From Salegentibacter flavus (GTDB taxonomy: Bacteria; Bacteroidota; Bacteroidia; Flavobacteriales; Flavobacteriaceae): a stretch of 64,000 nucleotides of DNA. The first letter of the stretch is position 1. The number at the start of each line of letters is the position of its first letter. A model generated the notes under the pieces. That model had not been told where the DNA came from, did not search any database, and was given only the letters and a program-made list of their open reading frames with translations. Shown piece by piece: positions 9,512-19,629 of this stretch. The stretch is from assembly GCF_900115145.1 (NCBI RefSeq), contig NZ_FOVL01000014.1, positions 42,105 through 106,104 on the forward strand, read 5' to 3'. The translations under genes and the position numbers were made by a program.

Positions 9512-9655
9512 TAATTCAAAAGCTCACAGGCAATTGAAGAATCAGAAAGGTTAAGTTTTAGGATGGGGAAAGACTAAACATACAATAAAAAGCAATTAAA
9601 CAACTGAATAATAGCTTTTTAACCGCTTTTGTAATTATTGATTTTTTTCTTCCGC

Positions 9656-11035
9656 CTATTTCAGCGTGTCCAGTATCATATCGATATCCTTTTCTGTAGT
9701 ATCAGGATTTATGAAACAGAAGCGTACCACGGTTTCCCCGTTCCAGATAGTCGGAGTTACCAGGGCAAAGCCTTCCCGGTGATTTTTATAGGTCCAGTCC
9801 CGATACATCTCGGGAGTCCAGCCTTTTCTTTTGAATAACACAACCGAAAGACTCGAAGGCCGCACCAGTTCAAAATGCTCATCTTCCTTCACTTTCTTTT
9901 CTGCGATTTTGGCGAGTTCTATTCCCCGCTCAATTGCCTTACGGTATTTATTGGTGCCGTGCATAGCCAGGGAAAACCAAAGTGGCATTCCCCGAACCCT
10001 TCTGGTGAGTTGTATCTGGTAATCGGCCGGATTAAAGCCATGAGCTCCCTCATCTTTAAAAATCTCAAGATAGGCCCCTTTCTGGGAGTGGGCATTTTTT
10101 GCCAATTCCATATCCTTGTAAATTACCGCACCACAATCGTAAGGAGAAAACAACCATTTATGCGGATCTATAGTAATACTATCGGCCCGTTCAATTCCGT
10201 TGAACAAATGTCTTACCGATAAAGCAGCCAGTGCTCCCCCGCCATAGGCACAGTCTACGTGCAGCCATATATTTTCTTTTCCGCAAACGTCGGCTATTGT
10301 ATCCAGCTCGTCTATAATTCCGGCATTGGTTGTGCCTCCGGTAGCCACCACCGCAAAAAGTCGTTTTCGGTCTTGCTTACTAAGTTTATTAACAGCTTCC
10401 TGTAGTTCGAGACCGGTAAGGTGTTCATCATCACAATCGGCCAGCATCACCTCGGCATCCATTACCTTAGCCATAGCTTTTATGGAACTATGCGCTCCAC
10501 TGGAGGTGATAAGCAGGGCTTTGAGATCTTCATTTTCAGTATTCCTGCTGCGCCATTCTTCGCGGGCAGTAACCAGGGCCGAAAGATTAGCAGCTGTACC
10601 TCCACTGGTAAAAACCCCGAAGGAATCCTGAGGAAGGCCGGTAAGAGAGACCAGCCATTTCATCGCCTGGTTTTCACAGAAAATTCCGCCGGCACCTTCC
10701 ATCCAGTAAGCTCCGTGAATACTTGAGGCCGAAGTTACCAAATCGAACATGATAGCCGCTCTTGTAGGGGCTGCAGGTACAAAGGCCAGATGTCGTGGAT
10801 GGTCTATAGGCACAGTGGCTTTCACCAGCACATCCCTGAATAACTGAAAGGCGGCTTCACCTCCAATCCCTTCAGGAGTAATGGTTTGCCCGACAATCCG
10901 AAATAAATCTTCTTCTCTTTTAGGCGCTCCCATTTCGGGGGTCACATTAGAAATACGATCTATGGTATATTTCATGACATCCAGGGTCATTTCTACCAGA
11001 TCCATATCTATAGTATGCATTCTATTATTTTCCAA
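9656..11035 (-). CDS. Pyridoxal-dependent (group II) amino acid decarboxylase
   Basis: Protein of 459 aa of the aromatic-L-amino-acid/glutamate decarboxylase family (fold type I PLP enzymes). Key blocks are FTSGGTAANLSAL (phosphate binding), HVDCAYGGGALA (Asp contacting the pyridine nitrogen) and SITIDPHKWLFSPYDCG, where the Lys (about 304) forms the Schiff base. Substrate cannot be told from sequence; tyrosine, tryptophan, DOPA, aspartate and diaminobutyrate are all seen in relatives. The ORF overlaps the end of bshC by 11 bp; a second Met five codons in (11020) would remove the overlap. The pair is very likely one operon. Confidence 0.88.
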   Translation of the reverse strand: MENNRMHTIDMDLVEMTLDVMKYTIDRISNVTPEMGAPKREEDLFRIVGQTITPEGIGGEAAFQLFRDVLVKATVPIDHPRHLAFVPAAPTRAAIMFDLVTSASSIHGAYWMEGAGGIFCENQAMKWLVSLTGLPQDSFGVFTSGGTAANLSALVTAREEWRSRNTENEDLKALLITSSGAHSSIKAMAKVMDAEVMLADCDDEHLTGLELQEAVNKLSKQDRKRLFAVVATGGTTNAGIIDELDTIADVCGKENIWLHVDCAYGGGALAALSVRHLFNGIERADSITIDPHKWLFSPYDCGAVIYKDMELAKNAHSQKGAYLEIFKDEGAHGFNPADYQIQLTRRVRGMPLWFSLAMHGTNKYRKAIERGIELAKIAEKKVKEDEHFELVRPSSLSVVLFKRKGWTPEMYRDWTYKNHREGFALVTPTIWNGETVVRFCFINPDTTEKDIDMILDTLK

Positions 11036-12635
11036 AAGTCAGTATTTTAAATTCAGCCTCTAATGGGTTTAATTCTTTTAATAAGGTTGAGATCAAACCT
11101 TCACCATATTCGGCATAGAGTTCAGAAAAATTGGTTTGTCTTTCCTGCAGGCTCTGGTTGGGAAACAAACTGTTCTGTAATTCGGCTATGCGGTGTACAT
11201 GATCTTCCAGTTTTCGTTTCTGAGCCTTAAGGAGTCGTTTTTCCAGGTTCTCCAGTCCTTTTAACTGTTTAACTTCCTGGGCTTTCACCGCACCCAAAAA
11301 GGTTTTATCTGTTTGTTCAGCAATTTCATATAAATGCTGAAATTGCTGCACCAAATGCTCTTTCTGTGGTGAAAAATCTATATCGATATTAGAGATCTGC
11401 CTTACTTTTCTGTTGATGAGCTCGTGCGGTTTCAGGAAGAGCTCCTTTACTGAAATATTTAATTTCTCCCTTTTTTCATTGATCTTTTCATTCTGAATCA
11501 AAGCCGAATTCCGCAACAATAAAACCGGGAAGGGTACTTTTTCAGCTTCAAAATAATCCTTTAGCTCCAGCCAATAAGCCAGCTCTCCCCCGCCGCCAAT
11601 GTAACAAAGGTTAGGCAGGATCACTTCCTGATAAAGTGGCCTGAGCATCACATTAGGGCTGAAGAGCTCCGGGTGTTCCTCTAATTCTCTGAGGATCTCC
11701 TCCCTGCTCCACTCAATTTCGGTATCATGAACAAAATAGCGGCCTTCGCTTTCTATTATGCGTTCCCGCAAACCATCATGCAAATAAAACAGGTTGATCT
11801 CCCTGGGGTTTACCTGTACATTATAGCCCAGCTCACTCAGGGCTTCAGTCTTTGGATGCGTGGTTTTATATGAAAGTTGTTCGGTAAGCTCCCTTTGGGC
11901 AAAGGGAATAAAAAGGTCTTTTAATTCCTTATGCTGGCCATCCAGGATCACCAGTCCCTGTTCCTTAAAGAGTTCGTTAGCGAGATATCTTGTGGCGTCG
12001 GTAAGATTTTCGTGCTGCAGATAGGCTTTTTTAAACAAATCCTTAAGATGTTCAGCATTGGTACCGCCACCAATTTCGGCTGAAAAGAGTTTGTAAACCT
12101 CATCGAGGCCATTGGTAGAAAGATTTCCTACTGCGTCTCGTCCCGCTCTTTCTTCAGCATTTACCCACTTGAATTTTTTTCCGTGGAGATAAAAAAAACT
12201 GATCTCTTCAAAGTCATGATCTTCAGTGGCCATCCAGTAAACCGGCACAAAATCATATTCCGGATATTTTTCCTTTAAAATTTTAGTGAGATTAATCGTG
12301 GAAACAATCTTGTACAGAAAATAAAGGGGGCCGGTAAATAGATTAAGCTGGTGCCCCGTGACCACTGTAAAAGTAGTTTTTTGAGAAAGTCTATCGATGT
12401 TTTTGGAAGTAGCAGGTGAAACCACTGTTTCAGCGTATTGCTTCTTCAGACTTTGCACCAGAACTTCCCGGTTTTCTATGGGAAACGAAGTTTTTTCTTC
12501 GATTTGGGCTTTAAAATTCTCAATTTCAGGAAAGTGATTGTAAAATGGCTTAAGCTTTTCCTTTTGGGCCAGGTAATCTAAAATAAGTTCAGAAAAATAG
12601 TTTGTTTCTTTATACGGGATACACTCTGTTGGCAT
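11025..12635 (-). CDS. bshC: Bacillithiol biosynthesis cysteine-adding enzyme BshC
   Basis: Protein of 536 aa, the usual length for BshC, which adds cysteine to GlcN-malate in the last step of bacillithiol synthesis. Diagnostic blocks are VTGHQLNLFTGPLYFLYKI, VPVYWMATEDHDFEEI and LRPLYQEVILPNLCYIGGGG, followed by a long C-terminal coiled coil (about residues 400-500). Bacillithiol is a known thiol of Firmicutes and several Bacteroidota. The downstream overlapping gene is a PLP decarboxylase rather than another bsh gene. No bshA or bshB lies in the window. Confidence 0.95.
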   Translation of the reverse strand: MPTECIPYKETNYFSELILDYLAQKEKLKPFYNHFPEIENFKAQIEEKTSFPIENREVLVQSLKKQYAETVVSPATSKNIDRLSQKTTFTVVTGHQLNLFTGPLYFLYKIVSTINLTKILKEKYPEYDFVPVYWMATEDHDFEEISFFYLHGKKFKWVNAEERAGRDAVGNLSTNGLDEVYKLFSAEIGGGTNAEHLKDLFKKAYLQHENLTDATRYLANELFKEQGLVILDGQHKELKDLFIPFAQRELTEQLSYKTTHPKTEALSELGYNVQVNPREINLFYLHDGLRERIIESEGRYFVHDTEIEWSREEILRELEEHPELFSPNVMLRPLYQEVILPNLCYIGGGGELAYWLELKDYFEAEKVPFPVLLLRNSALIQNEKINEKREKLNISVKELFLKPHELINRKVRQISNIDIDFSPQKEHLVQQFQHLYEIAEQTDKTFLGAVKAQEVKQLKGLENLEKRLLKAQKRKLEDHVHRIAELQNSLFPNQSLQERQTNFSELYAEYGEGLISTLLKELNPLEAEFKILTFGK

Positions 12636-12751
12636 TAGTAATTCTTTGGTGGTGTAAAGATACCCAGATTAGATATTTTTTTGCCAGTTTTTTAGTTAAT
12701 TTGGCTCCGAACATTATCTTTACTACTGTTTGTAATCCTCAAAATTAATAA

Positions 12752-15211
12752 ATGAAAACAATTTTACTTCCTTTCGTTCTTCTATTTTTCGTATTTCAGA
12801 GCTATGCTCAACTTCAGAGCCCAAAAGACTTTCTTGGTTATGAACCCGGAGCGCAATTCAGCCGCCATGCCGATGTGGTTAATTATTTTGAGCACGTAGC
12901 TGAACATTCGCCCCTGGTGGAATATCACACCTACGGAAAGACCAATGAGCGCAGGCCACTTACTTATGCAGTAATTTCTTCGGAAGAAAATATTAAAAAT
13001 CTCGAACAAATAAGGAAGCGGCACCTGGCAAATGCCAGAAACGAAGCCGAAGCCGATATAGCCATCGTTTGGCTTAGCTATAATGTGCACGGAAATGAAG
13101 CTTCCAGCACCGAGGCTTCTATGAAAACCCTTTATGCGCTTATCACCGAAAAACAGGATTACCTGGAAAACACAGTGGTGATCATAGATCCCACGGTTAA
13201 TCCAGATGGCCGCGATCGCTATGCCAACTGGTACAACCAGGTGAAGGCAGAACCTTATAACACCTCTCAGGCTGCCATTGAGCATAACGAGCCCTGGCCG
13301 GGCGGAAGACCCAACCACTACCTTTTTGATCTAAACCGGGATTGGGCCTGGGCGACACAAATTGAAACCCGGGAAAGGCTGAAGATTTATAATAAATGGT
13401 TGCCTCACGTGCATGTAGATTTCCATGAGCAAGGAATGAACGAACCATATTATTTTGCACCTGCTGCAGAGCCATTTCACGAGATCATAACACCGTTTCA
13501 ACGCGAATTTCAAACCGAGATCGGTAAAAACCACGCCAGATATTTTGACGAAGAAGGTTGGTTGTATTTTACCAAAGAACGCTTTGATCTTTTATACCCG
13601 AGCTATGGCGACACCTATCCAACTTATCTGGGAGCCATTGGAATGACCTATGAGCAGGCCGGCCATGTAGGGCTTGGAATCAATACCGATGAGGGTTACG
13701 AACTAACTTTAACAGACAGGGTGGAACATCATCATACCACGGGATTATCTACGGTAGAGGTAGCCCATAAAAATGCAGAGCGGCTGAATAAAGAGTTTAA
13801 CAGCTTTTTTGACAACAGCCAGCTCGAAAATAAATCTTATGTGCTAAAAGGAAATTCAGATAAGATCGCAGCCTTAAGAAACCTGCTGGATAGGCACGAA
13901 ATCGAATATGGACAAGCAAGTTCAAACCGGATAAGCGGTTATGTTTATGAGCAAGGTAAATCGGGTAGTTTCACGGCCGGTGAAAACAGCCTGGTCGTAA
14001 ACACCAATCAGCTAAAAGGAAAGATGGTTGATGTTTTATTTGAACCTTCTACTAAACTTGTGGATTCGCTAACCTACGATATTACTGCCTGGAGCCTGCC
14101 TTACGCTTATGGTCTTGATGCCGTGGCCAGCAAAAGACAGGTTTCTGCGGAAAACTTTGCTGACAGGCCTGAGATTAAAAACACCCCACAACCCTCAGGA
14201 GCGGGTTATGTATCCAAATGGAATTCTATGCAGGATGCGCAGTTTCTTGCAGCTTTGCTGAAGGAGGATATAAAAGTACGATTCAGTGAAGTGCCGTTTG
14301 AGAATGATGGCGAGAAGTTTGACCGTGGAAGCCTGGTAATCACCAAAAGCGACAACAGAAGCCTGGAAGATTTTGATGAAAAAGTTACCAGGATTGCCAA
14401 TGAACAACAGAGAGAATTATTAGCGGCAAAAAGCAGTTTTGCCGGCAGCGGCCCAGATTTTGGTTCGCCCGAGATCAAGGTGATCAACACTCCTGAAATT
14501 GCCGTTTTACGTGGAAATGGTACCTCTTCGCTCAATTACGGAGAGATCTGGTATTTCTTCGAGCAGGAATTACAGTACCCAATCACTTCCATTAGCACCG
14601 ATTATTTTTCAGGGGTAGATTTATCTCAATTTGATGTTCTGGTTATGCCGGAAGGAAATTACAGCAAACTTCTTGATGAAAGCGGATTCCATAATTTAAA
14701 ATCCTGGATCCGAAGCGGAGGGAAAGTGATCGCCATCGGCCGTGCCGTAAGCGAATTTGCCGGTAAAAATTCTTTGAACTTAAAAGAAAATAAAACCGAA
14801 AAAGACACGGTATCACCTAATCTTATCCCTTATGCCCAGCGGGAACGTGAAAGCGCGAAAAACCTCATCACCGGGAGTATAGTTAAGACCAAAATTGATA
14901 AAACGCATCCTATGGCTTTTGGATATGACGACACCTATTTCAGCCTGAAACTGAATAGCCGGAGTTTTTCACTTTTAAACGAAGGCTATAATGTAGGCTA
15001 TCTGGAAGAACCAGAGGTGATTGCCGGCTTTGCAGGTAGCGATGCCATTAAGAACCTGGAAAACTCACTTATCTTCGGAGAAGAGCGGCTGGGAAAGGGA
15101 AGTATTATCTATTTGGTAGACAACCCTCTTTTTAGAGGTTTCTGGCAAAATGGGAAGCTCTTTTTTGTGAATTCCCTCTTCTTCGTGAATAATAATAAAT
15201 TCAGATTATAG
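12752..15211 (+). CDS. Secreted M14 family zinc carboxypeptidase
   Basis: Protein of 819 aa with a signal peptide (residues 1-19, SYAQ). The M14 zinc ligands are visible as HGNEASSTEA (HxxE, His about 113 and Glu about 116) and the third ligand in HVDFHEQGMNEP (about 230). Substrate-binding Arg/Asn are in FDLNRDWAW, and a catalytic Glu is probable in GMTYEQAG. The last ~350 residues form a non-catalytic region ending in a glutamine-amidotransferase-like segment (FDVLVMPEGNYSKL, GGKVIAIGRA). This architecture is widespread in Bacteroidota, and the enzyme likely acts in the periplasm or outside the cell. It is followed by a strong terminator. Confidence 0.92.
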   Translation: MKTILLPFVLLFFVFQSYAQLQSPKDFLGYEPGAQFSRHADVVNYFEHVAEHSPLVEYHTYGKTNERRPLTYAVISSEENIKNLEQIRKRHLANARNEAEADIAIVWLSYNVHGNEASSTEASMKTLYALITEKQDYLENTVVIIDPTVNPDGRDRYANWYNQVKAEPYNTSQAAIEHNEPWPGGRPNHYLFDLNRDWAWATQIETRERLKIYNKWLPHVHVDFHEQGMNEPYYFAPAAEPFHEIITPFQREFQTEIGKNHARYFDEEGWLYFTKERFDLLYPSYGDTYPTYLGAIGMTYEQAGHVGLGINTDEGYELTLTDRVEHHHTTGLSTVEVAHKNAERLNKEFNSFFDNSQLENKSYVLKGNSDKIAALRNLLDRHEIEYGQASSNRISGYVYEQGKSGSFTAGENSLVVNTNQLKGKMVDVLFEPSTKLVDSLTYDITAWSLPYAYGLDAVASKRQVSAENFADRPEIKNTPQPSGAGYVSKWNSMQDAQFLAALLKEDIKVRFSEVPFENDGEKFDRGSLVITKSDNRSLEDFDEKVTRIANEQQRELLAAKSSFAGSGPDFGSPEIKVINTPEIAVLRGNGTSSLNYGEIWYFFEQELQYPITSISTDYFSGVDLSQFDVLVMPEGNYSKLLDESGFHNLKSWIRSGGKVIAIGRAVSEFAGKNSLNLKENKTEKDTVSPNLIPYAQRERESAKNLITGSIVKTKIDKTHPMAFGYDDTYFSLKLNSRSFSLLNEGYNVGYLEEPEVIAGFAGSDAIKNLENSLIFGEERLGKGSIIYLVDNPLFRGFWQNGKLFFVNSLFFVNNNKFRL

Positions 15212-15238
15212 AACTTTCTGGGACATGAACATTTTCTG

Positions 15239-15265
15239 AACCCGGGGGCCTTTCCCCGGGTTTTT
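15239..15265 (+). terminator. Rho-independent terminator
   Basis: Stem AACCCGGGG / CCCCGGGTT is followed by TTTT, 27 bp after the M14 peptidase stop. Confidence 0.85.
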
Positions 15266-15304
15266 AATTTTCTATCCCCATTAAGACCGCCATAAAATTT
15301 CTAT

Positions 15305-15333
15305 TTTGAATAGAGAAATAAACCTTAATTTTG
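15305..15333 (+). promoter_or_regulatory. Bacteroidota -33/-7 promoter for the M16 peptidase gene
   Basis: TTTG at 15305-15308, a 17-bp spacer and TAATTTTG at 15326-15333 match the Bacteroidota housekeeping promoter (TTTG ... TANNTTTG). The start codon is about 15 bp after the expected transcription start. It is the best -33/-7 match I saw in the window. Confidence 0.55.
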
Positions 15334-15355
15334 GTTAGGTCAAACAGCATACACT

Positions 15356-18178
15356 ATGAAACTCTTAAGATTACTTTTTCTTTCTTCCTTCCTTATTATA
15401 TCCGGCAATTCCTTTTCACAGGATAGCTCCCCGCATTTCAATGTAGATTTTGAAACTTTCACCCTGGAAAATGGCTTGAATGTAATCTTCCATGTAGATA
15501 AATCAGATCCTGTGGTGGCTGTGGCATTAACGGCTCATGTTGGCTCGGCCAGGGAAAAGGAAGGCCGTACCGGTTTTGCACATCTTTTTGAACACCTATT
15601 ATTCCTTGAATCTGAAAACCTTGGCAAAGGCGGACTTGATAGGATGAGTGCCCGTATTGGCGGTTCAGGGGCAAATGGTTCTACCAGCCGGGATCGCACG
15701 AATTATTTCCAAACAGTGCCAAAGGATGCCTTAGAAAAAATGATCTGGGCAGAAGCCGATAAACTCGGGTTCTTTATCAACACCGTAACCGAGCCGGTGC
15801 TTGCCAAGGAAAAACAAGTAGTAAAAAATGAAAAGCGCCAGCGGGTAGACAACAGTCCGTACGGGCATACCTTCGCCGTGATCGATAAAAATCTATATCC
15901 CGAGGACCATCCCTATAATTGGCAGGTTATTGGTTCCCTGGAAGATCTACAAAGCGCTACCCTGGCAGATGTAAAGGAATTCTATAACAAATGGTATGTT
16001 CCCAATAATGTTACCTTAACGATAGCCGGCGATTTCGATACGGAACAGGCTAAGGAATGGGTGCACAAGTATTTTGACGAGATCCCGGCCGGAGAAGAAA
16101 TAGAAAGACAGGAGAAACAACCCGTAGAACTTACAGAAACCGAAAAATTATATTATGAAGATAATTTTGCGCGCTTACCGGAACTTACCCTGGCCTGGCC
16201 AAGTGTTTATTCTTACCACGAAGATTCCTATGCCCTGGAAGTTCTGGCAAATTACCTGTCTCAGGGGAAAAACGCCCCACTTTATAAAAAGCTGGTAGAA
16301 GAAAAACAACTTACAGACCAGGTGCAGATGTTCAATTACACCTCAGAACTCGCAGGGCAGACTATGCTCCAGGTTAGGGCCTATGACGGAACTGACCTGG
16401 ATTCTGTACAACGGGCTATCAAAGAAACTTTTGCTGAATTCGCTAAAATCGGGATTTCAGAAAAAGACCTGAAACGCATAAAAGCCGGGCAGGAAACCAG
16501 GTTTTACAACAGCCTTTCCAGCGTCATGGGAAAAGGCTTTCAGCTTGCGCAATACCAGATTTTTGCCAATGATCCCAATTACATCAATAAGGATGTGGAA
16601 AACATCCTTGCAGTGACCGCTGCCGACGTGAAAAGGGTTTTTGAAAAATATCTCTACAACAAAAACTATGTAGCCACTTCTTTTGTTCCGAAGGACCAGA
16701 AAGACCTTGCCCTGGAAGGAGCCATTGAGGCCGATATTATCGAGGAAGAAATAAGGGAAGATGCCGAAGCCGAGGTCAACCCCAATGCGGAAGTTACCTA
16801 CGAAAAAACTCCCTCGAGTTTTAACCGAAGTACAGAACCTCCTTACAGTGCTGCTCCGGAATTAAATGTGCCGGAAATATGGGAAAGCAGAATGCCCTCA
16901 GGGCTGGAGATCCTTGGTATCACCAATTCTGAAGTTCCTCTGGTGAAATTCAGCCTGGAAATCGAGGGTGGGCTAATGCTGGAAGAGCCCGGGAAAATCG
17001 GCGTTTCTAATCTGTTGGCCAATTTAATGACAAAAGGCACGAAAAATAAAACTCCGGAAGAACTTGAGGAAGCCATTGAACTGCTGGGAGCCGATATCCG
17101 GGTAAGTGCAGGAGAAGAAAAAATCACTATTAGTGGCAGCACCCTGGCCCGAAACTATTCAGAAACAATGAAACTGGTAGAAGAAATCCTTCTGGAGCCA
17201 CGTTGGGATGAAGCCGAATTTAAACTGGTAAAACAACAGGCCCTGAGCCAAATTAAACAACAGGACGCTAATCCTAACAGCATTGCGACCCGGGAATTTC
17301 AAAAACTCATCTATGGGGAAAATCACATTCTATCCAATCAGATTGTTGGGACCGAAAAAGGTCTGGAAAAAATAAGCCTTCAGGATCTTAAGACTTACTA
17401 CAGAGATAATTTATCCCCGCTTAATGCCACTTTTCATATCGTGGGAGATATAGAAAAGGAAGACGCGCTGGATGCGCTTAAAAGTATCTCGGCAAACTGG
17501 CCACCACAACAGGTAAGAATACCGGAGCTCTCCCAGCCTCAAAAACCGGAGCGATCTCAAATTTTCTTTTACGATGTCCCCGGGGCGAAACAATCAATCC
17601 TGAGATTTGGCGCCCCTGCCCTCTCAGCAACCGATGAGGATTTTTACCCGGCTGAAGTGATGAACTACCGTCTGGGCGGAGGTGGTTTTGCCTCGCAACT
17701 CACCCAGCAACTCCGGGAAGGAAAAGGCTATACCTATAATATCCGGTCGGGATTCTATGGAGAAAGAAATACCGGGCCTTTTATGATTAGCAGCGGGGTT
17801 AGGACCAATATTACTTACGATGCCGTTAAGCTCATCAAGGAAATTCTGGAAGATTACCCCTTAAATTATAATCAGGAAGATCTGGAAATCACGAAGGGTT
17901 TTATGATAAAAAGCGCGGCCCGGAAATTTGAAACTCTCAATTCCAAACTCGGAATGCTAAGCGACATCAGCAATTATAATCTGGACCATAATTATATCAA
18001 GCAAAGGGAGAACCTGGTAAATAATATTTCGGCTCTTGAAATTCAGGAATTAGCCGAAAAATATATCAATCCTGAAAAAATGTATTTTCTAATTGTTGGC
18101 GATGCTGAAAGTCAATTAGAGAAGCTGGGAGAACTCGGCCTGGGAAAACCTGTTTTACTAAATAAAGAGGAACAGTAA
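15356..18178 (+). CDS. M16 family (pitrilysin/insulinase-like) zinc metallopeptidase
   Basis: Protein of 940 aa with a signal peptide (residues 1-21, NSFSQ). It contains two M16 halves. The N-terminal half carries the inverted zinc motif HLFEH (residues 76-80) and the downstream acidic ligand region KQVVKNEKRQR. The C-terminal half (from about 490) lacks HxxEH but has the conserved RxxxxYxx-type block GKGYTYNIRSGFYG, as in the inactive partner domain. The single-chain, two-domain arrangement acts as a clam-shell peptidase that degrades short peptides in the periplasm. The stop codon overlaps the start of the exchanger gene by one base. Confidence 0.93.
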   Translation: MKLLRLLFLSSFLIISGNSFSQDSSPHFNVDFETFTLENGLNVIFHVDKSDPVVAVALTAHVGSAREKEGRTGFAHLFEHLLFLESENLGKGGLDRMSARIGGSGANGSTSRDRTNYFQTVPKDALEKMIWAEADKLGFFINTVTEPVLAKEKQVVKNEKRQRVDNSPYGHTFAVIDKNLYPEDHPYNWQVIGSLEDLQSATLADVKEFYNKWYVPNNVTLTIAGDFDTEQAKEWVHKYFDEIPAGEEIERQEKQPVELTETEKLYYEDNFARLPELTLAWPSVYSYHEDSYALEVLANYLSQGKNAPLYKKLVEEKQLTDQVQMFNYTSELAGQTMLQVRAYDGTDLDSVQRAIKETFAEFAKIGISEKDLKRIKAGQETRFYNSLSSVMGKGFQLAQYQIFANDPNYINKDVENILAVTAADVKRVFEKYLYNKNYVATSFVPKDQKDLALEGAIEADIIEEEIREDAEAEVNPNAEVTYEKTPSSFNRSTEPPYSAAPELNVPEIWESRMPSGLEILGITNSEVPLVKFSLEIEGGLMLEEPGKIGVSNLLANLMTKGTKNKTPEELEEAIELLGADIRVSAGEEKITISGSTLARNYSETMKLVEEILLEPRWDEAEFKLVKQQALSQIKQQDANPNSIATREFQKLIYGENHILSNQIVGTEKGLEKISLQDLKTYYRDNLSPLNATFHIVGDIEKEDALDALKSISANWPPQQVRIPELSQPQKPERSQIFFYDVPGAKQSILRFGAPALSATDEDFYPAEVMNYRLGGGGFASQLTQQLREGKGYTYNIRSGFYGERNTGPFMISSGVRTNITYDAVKLIKEILEDYPLNYNQEDLEITKGFMIKSAARKFETLNSKLGMLSDISNYNLDHNYIKQRENLVNNISALEIQELAEKYINPEKMYFLIVGDAESQLEKLGELGLGKPVLLNKEEQ

Positions 18179-19140
18179 TGATATTGCCCTCCGTTTTATT
18201 GGTTTTAGGTCTTCTGGTGCTCATATTCGGGGCGAATTATTTAGTAGAAGGTGCTTCCGCCCTGGCAAAGAAGTTCAATGTTTCCGATCTGGCCATAGGA
18301 CTTACCATAGTCGCTTTCGGAACTTCTGCTCCGGAGCTCGTAGTAAACAGTATTGCCTCTTTCCAGGGACACCAGGATATCGTTTTTGGGAATGTAATTG
18401 GCAGCAATAATTTTAACCTGTTCATCATTCTTGGCATCACAGGACTCATCACTCCGCTGGCGGTACAATCCAGCACGGCCTGGAAAGAGATTCCAATTTC
18501 ACTTGTGGCGGTCATCATTTTATTCATGTTGGTGAATGACGGAATACTCACCTCCGGTGCCGAAAATATTCTGGAGAGATGGGAAGGCTTTATTTTGCTC
18601 GTCTGTTTTTTAGGCTTTTTATTTTACGTCTACAAACAGCTAACTTCAGAAGAAAGCCTGGAAACGAGTCCGGAGAAAAAATTGTCCAATCTCAAAATGA
18701 GTCTGTTTATCGCAGGAGGTCTGGCAGGACTTGTTATCGGGGGGCAATTGGTGGTGAACAACGCTATCGACATTGCAGAAAATTTAGGCATCAGTGAAAA
18801 AATTATCGGATTAACAGTAATCGCTGCCGGCACCTCCTTACCTGAACTGGCAACCTCTATCGTCGCGGCGGCAAAGAAAAATGCCGATATCGCGGTAGGA
18901 AATATCATTGGCTCCAATATTTTCAACATCCTTTTGATTCTGGGGACGGCTTCAGTGATAAGCCCTGTGAGTTATACCGATTCCTTCAATACCGATCTTT
19001 ACATCCTGGCCGGGGGAACCCTCTTTCTTATGCTTGCCATGTTTACCGGAAAACGCAAAATGCTGGATCGATGGGAGGCCGCAGTGTTGCTTATCTTCTT
19101 TTTAGCTTATACAATATACCTGGTGGCCCGGGAATTATAA
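18178..19140 (+). CDS. Calcium/sodium antiporter (CaCA family, YrbG-like)
   Basis: Integral membrane protein of 320 aa with about ten hydrophobic segments. The two alpha-repeats of the Ca2+:cation antiporter superfamily are plain: GTSAPELVVNSIASF in the first half and AGTSLPELATSIVAA in the second, each followed by a GNVIGSNNFN / GNIIGSNIFN block. It should exchange Ca2+ for Na+ or H+ across the cytoplasmic membrane. Its ATG overlaps the stop of the M16 gene (TAATG), so the two are translated together. Confidence 0.94.
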   Translation: MILPSVLLVLGLLVLIFGANYLVEGASALAKKFNVSDLAIGLTIVAFGTSAPELVVNSIASFQGHQDIVFGNVIGSNNFNLFIILGITGLITPLAVQSSTAWKEIPISLVAVIILFMLVNDGILTSGAENILERWEGFILLVCFLGFLFYVYKQLTSEESLETSPEKKLSNLKMSLFIAGGLAGLVIGGQLVVNNAIDIAENLGISEKIIGLTVIAAGTSLPELATSIVAAAKKNADIAVGNIIGSNIFNILLILGTASVISPVSYTDSFNTDLYILAGGTLFLMLAMFTGKRKMLDRWEAAVLLIFFLAYTIYLVAREL

Positions 19141-19184
19141 GAATTTTAACGGAAGAGAATAAAAATCAGTTTAATTTTATACTG

Positions 19185-19619
19185 ATGAAAAAACTACTTT
19201 TAATTCTTACCGGAAGCCTCTTGCTGAGTTGCAGCAATGAAGCTGAAGAGGAAAAGACCAATTTGAAGATCAACGACCTCAAGGCTCAGGTAGATGCCTT
19301 GAAAGTTGAAAATGATTCTTTACAAAAAGAATTGTTCCTGCTGGAAAGTCGGAATCCGGTGGTGTTTTCTGAGGCTTTTGATACAATTCCAAACCCGGAA
19401 GCCTTTATCGTGGAGGCTCTAAAAAGCGATCCGGAGCTAATTCCTGAAAAAGGCGTGTTAGGAGGAACCATGCAGTTCATAAATACCGAAATTCTCAATG
19501 AGCGCTTTATCTGGGCTGAATTTGAAGATGGACACATAAACGGGCAGGCCATTTATCAATACAGACTTTCAAGAGAAGGAAAGCCTCAATTCAGGCTGAT
19601 TTCTAAAATCCCTCAATAA
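19185..19619 (+). CDS. Small coiled-coil lipoprotein of unknown function
   Basis: Protein of 144 aa. I start at ATG 19185 because it begins a lipoprotein signal (MKKLLLIL ... LLLSC, lipobox at about residues 13-16); the open frame extends upstream into the exchanger gene. Residues about 25-55 form a leucine-rich coiled coil (LKINDLKAQVDALKVENDSL). The C-terminal half is a compact domain with no motif I recognise. It sits 44 bp after the exchanger and 10 bp before a TVP38-like gene, so is probably part of that transcript. Confidence 0.75.
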   Translation: MKKLLLILTGSLLLSCSNEAEEEKTNLKINDLKAQVDALKVENDSLQKELFLLESRNPVVFSEAFDTIPNPEAFIVEALKSDPELIPEKGVLGGTMQFINTEILNERFIWAEFEDGHINGQAIYQYRLSREGKPQFRLISKIPQ

Positions 19620-19629
19620 AAAAGTTAGT

